Below, one piece after another: positions 14,749-20,889 of a stretch of 20,889 bases of DNA. The stretch's first letter is position 1; every line of letters starts with the position of its first letter. The notes under the pieces are model-generated. The model made no database searches. It had not been told where the DNA came from and saw nothing but the letters and a program-made list of their open reading frames with translations. Made by a program: the position numbers and the translations under genes. This stretch comes from CAMTVQ01 sp947085255 (GTDB taxonomy: Bacteria; Bacteroidota; Bacteroidia; Sphingobacteriales; Sphingobacteriaceae), in NCBI GenBank assembly GCA_947085255.1, contig CAMTVQ010000013.1, positions 1 to 20,889 on the forward strand, given 5' to 3'.

Positions 14749-15317
14749 GCACCGTTTCTGGAACAAGCAACGCAACAACAAATTACAAACCTGTAAAATT
14801 TGTATTGTGGCTAATTATTGTAAGCGTGGTAATGATGTTTGCTGGACTTACCAGCGGCTATATTGTACGCCAAGCAGAAGGTAATTGGACCGACTTCCAA
14901 CTTCCAGAGATTTTTTGGGTAAGCACCGTGCTGATACTGAGCAGCAGTTTTACCATGCATTGGGCGTATTTAGCCACAAAAAAATCGGCGCAACAGCAGC
15001 AAAAACTAGCTTTATGGATTACATTTGGCTTAGGTGTGGGCTTCTTAGTATGCCAATGGTATGCTTGGTTAAATTTAGTAAATCAGCAAATTTATCTAGC
15101 AGGCAACCCTTCTGGCTCTTTTTTATATATCATATCAGGGTTGCATGGAGTGCACATTGTTGCAGGATTAGTACTTATACTTTCTTCACTAATAGGCTCT
15201 TATACAAAAATCAGTGTCGAAAAAAATGTGTTTCGAGTAGAAATTACTGCTACATTTTGGCATTTTATAGATATTTTGTGGATTTATTTATTTGTTTTTT
15301 TACTTTTGAACCACTAA
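14745..15317 (+). CDS. Heme-copper oxidase subunit III, first paralogue
   Basis: This 190-residue protein has about five membrane segments. GLHGVHIVAGLVL near residues 133-145 and the C-terminal FWHFIDILWIYLFVFLLL are the subunit III signatures. Subunit III stabilises the catalytic core of cytochrome oxidase. The protein is short, like CyoC/five-helix subunit III forms. It overlaps ctaB by 4 bases and is followed after 13 bases by a second, longer subunit III. The two share only the fold motifs, so they are diverged paralogues and not a recent duplication. Confidence 0.9.
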   Translation: MSTVSGTSNATTNYKPVKFVLWLIIVSVVMMFAGLTSGYIVRQAEGNWTDFQLPEIFWVSTVLILSSSFTMHWAYLATKKSAQQQQKLALWITFGLGVGFLVCQWYAWLNLVNQQIYLAGNPSGSFLYIISGLHGVHIVAGLVLILSSLIGSYTKISVEKNVFRVEITATFWHFIDILWIYLFVFLLLNH

Positions 15318-15330
15318 TAAAACCAACCAA

Positions 15331-16023
15331 ATGAGTGCAACAGTTGCAAAGATAGATGAAGTTAAAACCACTGCATGGGCAGGTGGTCATTCTCCGTTTA
15401 ATGTGAGTTACGGCAAAATGATGATGTGGTTTTTCCTATTGTCGGATGCTTTTACCTTTTCAGGACTATTAATCGTTTACGGCTTTTTACGTTTCAGCAG
15501 TCCATCATGGCCTGATCCTGATCAAGTATTTCAATCAGCTCCAGGTATAGAGCATGGTGCACCACTAGTATTTGTGGGTATTATGACCTTCATTTTGATT
15601 ATGAGTAGCGTAACCATGGTATTGGCTGTAGAAGCTGGCCATAGCTCACGTGCTACACGGAAACAAGAAGTAGCAAAATGGATGTTTTGGACAATCATAG
15701 GTGGTTTAGCCTTTTTAAGTTGCCAAGCTTGGGAGTGGACACACTTACACCACGAAGGTGCTTGGTGGGGACGTAATCCATTTTTAAATGCAGATGGTAC
15801 ACAGGCTTCTACCAATTTCTCTAACTTGTTCTTTACCATTACTGGATTTCATGGATTTCACGTATTCTCTGGTGTGGTAATCAATATAATTATCTTTATC
15901 AACGTATTAAAAAACACGTATGAAAAACGTGGTCATTATGAAATGATAGAAAAAGTAGGACTATACTGGCACTTTGTAGATTTAGTGTGGGTATTTGTAT
16001 TTACATTCTTCTACTTAGTGTAA
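15331..16023 (+). CDS. Cytochrome c oxidase subunit III, second paralogue
   Basis: This 230-residue subunit III has FNVSYGKMMMWFFLLSDAFT at the N-terminus, a soluble insertion between early helices (SPSWPDPDQVFQ), then FFTITGFHGFHVFSGVVIN and the terminal YWHFVDLVWVFVFTFFYL. These motifs are shared with the preceding gene, but the protein is longer and carries Trp/His-rich AWEWTHLHHEGAWWGRNP. It would be part of the same aa3/caa3-type oxidase. A hairpin follows its stop, which may reduce transcription into the subunit IV gene. Confidence 0.93.
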   Translation: MSATVAKIDEVKTTAWAGGHSPFNVSYGKMMMWFFLLSDAFTFSGLLIVYGFLRFSSPSWPDPDQVFQSAPGIEHGAPLVFVGIMTFILIMSSVTMVLAVEAGHSSRATRKQEVAKWMFWTIIGGLAFLSCQAWEWTHLHHEGAWWGRNPFLNADGTQASTNFSNLFFTITGFHGFHVFSGVVINIIIFINVLKNTYEKRGHYEMIEKVGLYWHFVDLVWVFVFTFFYLV

Positions 16024-16037
16024 ACCTCTCTCTATAT

Positions 16038-16067
16038 CCCTCTCCCAAAGAGAGGGACTTTATTTTT
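16038..16067 (+). terminator. Hairpin with T tract between subunit III and subunit IV
   Basis: CCCTCTC (16038-16044), loop CCAAA, GAGAGGG (16050-16056), then ACTTTATTTTTT. This is a good intrinsic-terminator shape. It sits inside the oxidase cluster, so it may be a partial terminator or an inserted repeat. Confidence 0.55.
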
Positions 16068-16104
16068 TGATAATTAAGCATTTATAATTTACAATTACAA
16101 AGAT

Positions 16105-16446
16105 ATGTCAGCTTCTCATCACGATACTGCAGCCGTTCATCACCACGAAGAAACAATGACCAAAAAGAAAATTTGGACAGTGTTTTGGTATTTATTAGGC
16201 ATTACCACCGTAGAGTTTATTATTGCGTTGTTATTGGTACCTAAAGGTGTATTTACACAAGGTATTGCTAATGTGGTATACATTATACTTACCATCGTAA
16301 AGGCATTTTATATCGTTGCTTTTTTCATGCACCTTAAGTTCGAGAAAATTAGCTTGGCGCTATGTATCATTGTTCCGCTTGTATTTATAATCGCCTTTAT
16401 TGTAGCAATGCTTGGCGAAGGCGATTATACGTTATTAGCACGCTAA
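16105..16446 (+). CDS. Cytochrome c oxidase subunit IV family protein
   Basis: This 113-residue protein has three membrane segments. Its pattern (KKKIWTVFWYLLGITTVEFI, then AFYIVAFFMHLKFE, then a final hydrophobic stretch) is that of prokaryotic oxidase subunit IV (CyoD/CtaF-like), an accessory subunit of the oxidase. The N-terminus is rich in His (five in the first 14 residues, SASHHDTAAVHHHEE), possibly metal-binding. Its stop codon is directly followed by the SCO gene start with no gap. Confidence 0.9.
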   Translation: MSASHHDTAAVHHHEETMTKKKIWTVFWYLLGITTVEFIIALLLVPKGVFTQGIANVVYIILTIVKAFYIVAFFMHLKFEKISLALCIIVPLVFIIAFIVAMLGEGDYTLLAR

Positions 16447-17109
16447 ATGTATAACCTAAGCGGCACAAAAAGAGCAGTATTATTACTCATTTTGTTGGTT
16501 TTTCCATGTGCCGTGTATATTTTGCTGCGTACAGGAGTAAATAAGTATAAGCAACTCCCTTATTTTGGTCCACGCGAGTTGGCTGCAAACAGTACCGATA
16601 CCATTTACCACAGTATTTCTAATTTTAGTTTGGTAAACCAAAATGGCGATAGCATTACACATACTGTTGTAGATAGCAGTATATATGTTGCCGATTTCTT
16701 TTTTACTACTTGCCCGAGCATTTGCCCTACAATGACCAAGCAAATGGCACGAGTAAACGAGCGCTTTGCCGAATTGCCCGACCTTAAACTCATATCCTTT
16801 ACCGTAAACCCCGAAGGTGATAGCGTGCCCGTATTGGCTACCTATGCCAAAGAACACAAAGCCACTACTCCAAAATGGACTTTTGCTACTGGTGATAAGA
16901 AAGAAATTTACCGCATTGCACGCAATGATTATATGGTAAATGCCTTACAAGGTGATGGCGGGCCAGATGATTTTATACACAGCGAATTATTGGTGTTGGT
17001 AGATAAAGAAAAACACATTCGTGGCTACTACGACGGCACCAATACCAAAGCGGTAGACACGTTGATAGATGCCATTAAGGCATTGCGTATGCAGTACCGA
17101 AAAAAATAA
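16447..17109 (+). CDS. SCO1/SenC-family copper chaperone
   Basis: The 220-residue protein has an N-terminal anchor (about residues 9-27) and a thioredoxin-like domain facing the periplasm. The copper ligands are intact: Cys89 and Cys93 in TTCPSICPTM, and His178 in DDFIHSELLVLVD. SCO proteins deliver copper to, or reduce, the CuA site of oxidase subunit II. The gene begins at the base after the subunit IV stop, so it should be co-translated. It implies a CuA-containing subunit II encoded elsewhere in the genome. Confidence 0.94.
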   Translation: MYNLSGTKRAVLLLILLVFPCAVYILLRTGVNKYKQLPYFGPRELAANSTDTIYHSISNFSLVNQNGDSITHTVVDSSIYVADFFFTTCPSICPTMTKQMARVNERFAELPDLKLISFTVNPEGDSVPVLATYAKEHKATTPKWTFATGDKKEIYRIARNDYMVNALQGDGGPDDFIHSELLVLVDKEKHIRGYYDGTNTKAVDTLIDAIKALRMQYRKK

Positions 17110-17127
17110 AACCTTCTTCTTCGCTCG

Positions 17128-17168
17128 CGTCATGCTGAATTTATTTCAGCATCTACCCATTTCTGACG
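17128..17168. repeat. Nested inverted repeat after the SCO gene
   Basis: An inner 8-bp hairpin ATGCTGAA/TTCAGCAT with loop TTTAT (17132-17152) is framed by CGTCA (17128-17132) and TGACG (17164-17168). The CGTCATGCTGAA...TTCAGCATCT sequence resembles dispersed intergenic repeats I have seen in Bacteroidota genomes. It may also act as a terminator for the oxidase operon, though a T tract is missing. Confidence 0.5.
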
Positions 17169-17236
17169 TTTAAAATCCAAAACTTCCCTACCTGAATGCT
17201 ACAATAATAGTACACGAATTTCTTCTTGAAATTCCA

Positions 17237-17244
17237 TACTTTTG
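17237..17244 (+). promoter_or_regulatory. TAnnTTTG -7 box upstream of ilvE
   Basis: TACTTTTG fits the Bacteroidota -7 consensus and lies 25 bases before the aminotransferase start. This supports separate transcription from the oxidase genes. Confidence 0.5.
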
Positions 17245-17269
17245 TAAATTACCATTAGGGCAAAAAAGT

Positions 17270-18334
17270 ATGATGACTGCAACCATTGATATTCAACGTG
17301 TACAACAATCGCGTATTGAAACAGTAGATTTTAACGACCTGCATTTTGGCATGACGTTTTCCGACCACATGTTGGTGGTAGATTGCATTAACGGTGAGTG
17401 GCAAGAGCCTGTGATTATGCCTTTTGGACCATTACCTTCTTCGCCTGCACAATCGGCGTTGCACTACGGTCAGGCTATTTTTGAAGGCATGAAAGCCTTT
17501 AAAACTGCCGATGGTAGCATTCAGTTGTTTCGCCCTTATGATAATTTCAAACGCATGAATTTATCTGCCGAGCGCATGGCGATGCCAGCTATCCCCGAAT
17601 CTATTTTTATGGAAGGGTTGATGCAATTGGTAAAATTAGATGCCGCTTGGGTTCCTGCCAAAGAAGGACACTCGCTATATATTCGTCCCGTATTTTATGC
17701 TACCGAAGAAGCCTTGGGCGTTCGTCCATCTAGCTCCTATCGTTTTGTCATACTTACCTCACCTGCTGGAAAATACTATACCGAACCCGTAAAAGTATTG
17801 GTAGAAACGTCGTACACACGTGCCAGCGAGGGTGGTATTGGCTTTGCCAAAGCTGCTGGAAACTACGGTGGCTCCTTGCACCCTACTAAACTGGCCAAAG
17901 AAAAAGGCTACGACCAATTGATTTGGATGGATGCCAAAGAACACCGCTTTGCCGAAGAATCGGGCACTATGAACGTGATGTTTGTAATAAACAACACCTT
18001 GATAACACCTACACTCAGCAGCAGTAAGCTGGCAGGCATTACCCGTGATAGCATTTTAAAATTGGCTAAAAACTTGGGAATTGCAGTAGAAGAACGCAAC
18101 ATCAGTATTGATGAATTGGTAGCAGCACATGATAATGGACAACTGCAAGATGCTTTTGGTGTAGGTACAGCTGCCAATATTTCGCCTATTGCACTAATTG
18201 GCTATAATGGTAAAGATTATGTATTGCCACCTGCGGCCGATAGAGTAATTTCTAACCAACTGGGCGATGCGCTAAACGGGATAAAATACGGCAAGCAGCC
18301 TGATACTTTTGGCTGGATTGTACCTGTTTGTTAA
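17270..18334 (+). CDS. ilvE: Branched-chain amino acid aminotransferase
   Basis: This 354-residue fold-type IV PLP enzyme exchanges the amino group between glutamate and the keto acids of Leu, Ile and Val. It belongs to the longer, eukaryote-like BCAT group. Marks are HYGQAIFEGMKAFK (65-78), LYIRPVFYAT (136-145), the PLP Schiff-base lysine Lys194 in FAKAAGNYGGS, and EESGTMNVMFV. Either of two adjacent ATG codons (17270 or 17273) could start it. It interrupts the oxidase maturation genes but has its own promoter-like box, and no other Ile/Leu/Val genes are nearby. Confidence 0.95.
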   Translation: MMTATIDIQRVQQSRIETVDFNDLHFGMTFSDHMLVVDCINGEWQEPVIMPFGPLPSSPAQSALHYGQAIFEGMKAFKTADGSIQLFRPYDNFKRMNLSAERMAMPAIPESIFMEGLMQLVKLDAAWVPAKEGHSLYIRPVFYATEEALGVRPSSSYRFVILTSPAGKYYTEPVKVLVETSYTRASEGGIGFAKAAGNYGGSLHPTKLAKEKGYDQLIWMDAKEHRFAEESGTMNVMFVINNTLITPTLSSSKLAGITRDSILKLAKNLGIAVEERNISIDELVAAHDNGQLQDAFGVGTAANISPIALIGYNGKDYVLPPAADRVISNQLGDALNGIKYGKQPDTFGWIVPVC

Positions 18335-18369
18335 CTACTAAAAATAAATTACCAAAAACAGGATTTACC

Positions 18370-18377
18370 TATCTTTG
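18370..18377 (+). promoter_or_regulatory. TAnnTTTG -7 box upstream of the DUF420 gene
   Basis: TATCTTTG lies 19 bases before the ATG at 18397 and matches the -7 consensus. Confidence 0.5.
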
Positions 18378-18396
18378 TTCAATAGTAAAATAAGTT

Positions 18397-18927
18397 ATGA
18401 GTGATAAGTTTATATTTCGATTTGTAGTAGGTATTTCAATATTTGTATTTTTAGTAGTGGTTATTCTCAATCGCAAAATCATTCCGGTAACAATAGCTAC
18501 CCCTAGTTTTGTGTATTACCTACCGGCACTAAATGCTATTATCAACGGGTTGTGTAGTGTACTGCTACTTACTTCACTTTATTATATCAAACAGCACGAT
18601 ATTGCTACCCACAAAAAGCTGAATATTATCACATTCCTCTTATCGTCTGTGTTTTTGGTATCGTACATCTTGTTTCATTATTTTGTAAAAGAAACCACTT
18701 ACGGCGGCGAAGGATTTATAAAATATGTGTATTACACTATTTTAATCAGTCATATTATTTTAGCAGCCATCGTATTACCGTTGGTATTGCTTAGTTTCCA
18801 CAAAGGATTAACTATGCAGGTAGAAAAGCACCGCAAATTGGTACGCTGGTCATTTCCAATATGGCTGTACGTAACGGTTACTGGAGTAATTGTGTATCTC
18901 ATGATTTCGCCTTACTATACTTTTTAA
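18397..18927 (+). CDS. DUF420 membrane protein, CtaM-like oxidase assembly factor
   Basis: The 176-residue protein has about five membrane segments. LPALNAIINGLCSVLLLTSL, KQHDIATHKKLNIITF, FHYFVKETTYGGEG, and HRKLVRWSFPIWLYVTVTGV with a final VYLMI helix make up the DUF420 pattern. Scattered His residues lie near membrane faces. DUF420 includes CtaM, which is needed to assemble aa3-type quinol oxidase in Firmicutes. Here the gene sits beside oxidase maturation genes, so the same type of role is inferred. It has its own -7 box and is followed after 2 bases by the CPMC protein gene. Confidence 0.88.
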   Translation: MSDKFIFRFVVGISIFVFLVVVILNRKIIPVTIATPSFVYYLPALNAIINGLCSVLLLTSLYYIKQHDIATHKKLNIITFLLSSVFLVSYILFHYFVKETTYGGEGFIKYVYYTILISHIILAAIVLPLVLLSFHKGLTMQVEKHRKLVRWSFPIWLYVTVTGVIVYLMISPYYTF

Positions 18928-18929
18928 GA

Positions 18930-19178
18930 ATGAAAGCACTACGTATTCTTACAGTTGTACTTTTTTTAGCCCTGATTTCGGATACAGTACAGGCGCAATG
19001 CCCCATGTGTAAGGCATCTGTTGAATCATCGTTAGCAGAAGGAAACAAACGTGCCAAAGGATTAAACTCGGGGATATTGTACCTATTAGCGATGCCTTAT
19101 TTAGCCGTATCGGCTATAGGATTTATTTGGTACACCAAATACCGCAAAAAAAAAGCTGTAGTTTCGGTGAATAACTAA
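18930..19178 (+). CDS. Small exported membrane protein with CPMC motif
   Basis: The chosen start is ATG 18930, two bases after the DUF420 stop. An earlier in-frame start would overlap DUF420 and destroy the signal peptide. The 82-residue product has a signal sequence (1-22, ending VQA) and then QCPMCKASVESS with Cys24-x-x-Cys27. A short polar loop and one membrane helix (about 48-68) follow, and the tail is basic. Small proteins with C(P/A)MC(K/R)A after the signal peptide occur next to DUF420 in other Bacteroidota as I recall them. The Cys pair on the periplasmic side would suit metal handling or thiol redox in oxidase assembly. That role is inferred, and no characterised homologue is known to me. 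Confidence 0.8.
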   Translation: MKALRILTVVLFLALISDTVQAQCPMCKASVESSLAEGNKRAKGLNSGILYLLAMPYLAVSAIGFIWYTKYRKKKAVVSVNN

Positions 19179-19218
19179 GGAGCGCGCTTACGTACTCCCG
19201 TTTTTATACCTCCTTATT

Positions 19219-19587
19219 ATGACCAGATTTCAAGCCATTGCTTCGTGTACTTGCCCACAGTGCCGCACGGGTAAAATGTTTCCATTTGCTACCTATAACT
19301 TACAGCAATTTAGTGTGATGCATACTAAATGCCCCGTATGTTCCATTACCTTCGAAATAGAACCTGGCTTTTTTTGGGGAGCCATGTACTTTAGTTATGT
19401 ACTCATGGTGGCAGAAAGCGCATTAGCTGGATTATTTACCTTTTTGGTAGTAGGCAGCGAGGCTCACCCGCTGGTCTATGTATCAGCACTTGTAGTGGTG
19501 GTAATTGCCTGTATTCCCTTAAATTTTAGATTGTCTCGTAGTTTAATGCTGCATTTATTTGGCGAAATAACGTACAAACCTCGTTAA
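19219..19587 (+). CDS. DUF983 family membrane protein
   Basis: The 122-residue protein has an N-terminal metal-binding-like region, CTCPQCRTGKMF (Cys10, Cys12, Cys15) and TKCPVCSITFEIEPGFFWGA (Cys38, Cys41). Two membrane helices follow (about 50-80 and 84-104). This is the DUF983 pattern of a CPxC..GK pair, CPxC and then E.G..WGA. In Alphaproteobacteria DUF983 genes also sit near cytochrome oxidase genes, which supports a respiratory assembly role. The biochemical function is unknown. The 40 bases before it contain a weak GGAG/CTCC hairpin followed by TTTTTAT. Confidence 0.85.
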   Translation: MTRFQAIASCTCPQCRTGKMFPFATYNLQQFSVMHTKCPVCSITFEIEPGFFWGAMYFSYVLMVAESALAGLFTFLVVGSEAHPLVYVSALVVVVIACIPLNFRLSRSLMLHLFGEITYKPR

Positions 19588-19589
19588 TC

Positions 19590-20261
19590 ATGCTACACCA
19601 AAGCACACTCGATTTTTTAACACAGTTAAAAGAAAACAATAACCGTGACTGGTTCATTGCCAACAAAAAGGTATACGAACAAGCCAAAACCGATTTTGTA
19701 GTATTTGTAGAGAAGTTGATAGCCGAAATGGAAAAGTTCGACCCCTCACTAATTGACTTAGAAGCTAAAAAGTGCCTGTTCCGTATCAACAGAGATGTGC
19801 GTTTTAGTAAAGACAAATCGCCGTACAAAATCAATTTTAGTGCGGTAATGAGTGCCAAAGGAAAAAACATTCAAGGCTCGTGTTACTACCTCCACTTGCA
19901 ACCAGGAGCAAGTTTTGTAGCTGGCGGCTATTGGATGCCTGAGCCCGAACATTTGAAAGCCATACGTCAAGAAATTGACTACCGCTCAGCAGACTTCAAG
20001 AAAATAATTACCGACAAGGAATTTGTAAGCGTGTATGGTACATTGAGTGAGGAAGAAAAACTAAAAAACGCACCAAAAGAATATACCAAAGACCATCCAG
20101 AAATAGAACTGCTAAAATTAAAAAGCTTTACGGCGAGCAGTAAATTGAACGATAGCCTATTTTTTAGTACTGATCCCGCAATTAAACTGGCGCAGGCATT
20201 TAAGGTATTACAACCGTTCAATCAATTTTTAGACCAAGCTATTGCTGAGGTACACCAATAG
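19590..20261 (+). CDS. DUF2461 family protein (TIGR02453-type)
   Basis: The 223-residue soluble protein begins TLDFLTQLKENNNRDWFIAN, followed by KKVYEQAKTDF. A core region contains KCLFRINRDVRFSKDKSPYK and, later, YYLHLQPGASFVAGGYWMPE. These are the defining blocks of DUF2461, a widespread family of unknown function. The length is normal. It starts 2 bases after the DUF983 stop, so the two are probably co-transcribed, although this family is not otherwise tied to respiration. It ends 7 bases from the end of a convergent regulator gene. Confidence 0.92.
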   Translation: MLHQSTLDFLTQLKENNNRDWFIANKKVYEQAKTDFVVFVEKLIAEMEKFDPSLIDLEAKKCLFRINRDVRFSKDKSPYKINFSAVMSAKGKNIQGSCYYLHLQPGASFVAGGYWMPEPEHLKAIRQEIDYRSADFKKIITDKEFVSVYGTLSEEEKLKNAPKEYTKDHPEIELLKLKSFTASSKLNDSLFFSTDPAIKLAQAFKVLQPFNQFLDQAIAEVHQ

Positions 20262-20268
20262 GATAACA

Positions 20269-20517
20269 TTATTCTTTTGTATGAGCAATATGCTCAAAAT
20301 TAAATAAATCTTGCAGCGGTAGATTTAAGCCTTTTGCCAATCTATAAACAGTGCTTATCGTTGTATTAATTTCCCCCTTTTCGATATATGCCAGCAGCCG
20401 ATAATCAATTTCTGCCTTTTCGGCTAATTTTTCCATGCTCATTTTTTGGGTCTTGCGCAACATGCGAACATGACAACCAAATGCAATAACTAAAGCCGTA
20501 TCCTTGCTTTTATTCAC
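20269..20517 (-). CDS. Small XRE-family helix-turn-helix regulator
   Basis: The 82-residue protein is nearly all one HTH_XRE domain. FGCHVRMLRKTQKMSMEKLA covers the first helices, EKAEIDYRLLAYIEKGE the recognition region, and TISTVYRLAKGLNLPLQDLF the closing helices. Translation appears to begin at GTG 20517. Read from the minus strand, the start codon lies inside the palindrome ACCTTGCAAGGT, a candidate operator for self-repression. The gene is convergent with DUF2461 and stands alone, so its targets other than itself are unknown. Confidence 0.88.
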   Translation of the reverse strand: MNKSKDTALVIAFGCHVRMLRKTQKMSMEKLAEKAEIDYRLLAYIEKGEINTTISTVYRLAKGLNLPLQDLFNFEHIAHTKE

Positions 20518-20527
20518 CTTGCAAGGT
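20516..20527. promoter_or_regulatory. Palindrome at the start of the XRE regulator gene
   Basis: ACCTTGCAAGGT is a perfect 12-bp palindrome overlapping the GTG start of the minus-strand HTH gene. Operators of small XRE repressors often lie over their own starts, so autoregulation is plausible. Confidence 0.4.
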
Positions 20528-20664
20528 TGTTCTATAAATAGAAAAATATTATGATATATATTTCATATTTATAAAAATATTCTTTCCTTTGTACTTATGC
20601 TATCTACAAGATAATTATCATGTTATATGCTTTTTGTAGAAAAAATTCTACCTTAGTTAGTATT

Positions 20665-20889
20665 ATGAAAAAAACCAATTCCTTTCTCTCTTATTTAGGC
20701 TGCAAAGTAACCCTTCTACCTTTTTACTTTCTCCTTTTAAGTTCTCTTGTATTTGCCCAAAACTCCTTTATACGCAAGCTACCAATGGAGGGCGAACCTA
20801 TAAAAATGATTAAAACCCAAGATGGTGGCTATGCCATGATTGCCCAAACTGACTTTGTAGGCATAAACTACAAAACAAGCCTTATTAAA
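20665..20889 (+). CDS. 5' part of a second exported DGGY-repeat protein (cut by window edge)
   Basis: ATG 20665 opens a frame that runs off the window after 75 codons. Residues 1-32 form a signal peptide (a Lys-rich start, then LLPFYFLLLSSLVFAQ). The mature part contains MIKTQDGGYAMIAQTD, the same D-G-G-Y unit as the T9SS protein at 1755-3200, so a surface protein of the same broad class is likely. Its C-terminus and any sorting domain lie outside the window. A near-consensus TTCCTTTG stands about 75 bases upstream. Confidence 0.75.
   Translation, partial: MKKTNSFLSYLGCKVTLLPFYFLLLSSLVFAQNSFIRKLPMEGEPIKMIKTQDGGYAMIAQTDFVGINYKTSLIK

Noticed and set aside
18861..18929. Longer start for the CPMC protein
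   Set aside because: It would overlap the DUF420 coding region and hide the clear signal peptide that begins at ATG 18930.

Overview
The window reads as a chromosomal segment of a member of the Bacteroidota. Three things point there. A secreted protein carries a type IX secretion (T9SS) C-terminal sorting domain. Several genes are preceded by the phylum-typical -7 box TAnnTTTG, and Shine-Dalgarno sequences are generally absent. The cytochrome oxidase maturation genes follow a Bacteroidota-like order (ctaA, ctaB, two subunit III genes, subunit IV, SCO, DUF420). I cannot name a genus.

Region 1 (1-3200) holds an overlapping parDE toxin-antitoxin pair with a palindromic operator candidate, a DUF5655-like fragment directly after it, a beta-carbonic anhydrase and a T9SS-exported repeat protein. 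Region 2 (3201-3915) has no intact protein gene. It contains tRNA-Val(UAC) on the minus strand with promoter and terminator, and a second, ruined copy of that tRNA together with its terminator. Short CCCGATA/TATCGGG-type palindromes sit where the T loop and anticodon arm of the ruined copy should be, and a GIY-YIG nuclease remnant lies next to it. Region 3 (3916-10118) has a large AsmA-like membrane protein and a complete three-domain pyruvate carboxylase.

Region 4 (10119-12883) looks accessory. A 68-aa protein is translationally linked to a small nucleotidyltransferase-fold protein. They are followed by a possible 37-aa ORF, a strong hairpin, a TRIC/YadS-type channel, and an AT-rich two-TM protein resembling putative phage abortive-infection proteins.

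Region 5 (12884-19587) is the respiratory block: heme A synthase, heme O synthase, two heme-copper oxidase subunit III proteins, subunit IV and an SCO copper chaperone. A branched-chain aminotransferase with its own promoter interrupts it. DUF420, a small CPMC membrane protein and DUF983 follow. Oxidase subunits I and II are not in the window. Region 6 (19588-20889) has a DUF2461 protein, a convergent small XRE regulator with a palindrome at its start codon, and the 5' part of a second exported DGGY-repeat protein cut by the window edge.

The best candidates for something undescribed are the 68-aa/nucleotidyltransferase pair, the tRNA-Val copy rebuilt with palindromic elements beside a GIY-YIG remnant, the CPMC protein in the oxidase assembly block, and the possible defence gene before ctaA. 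Heme A synthase also has Asn at a position where the family normally has a heme-ligand His.
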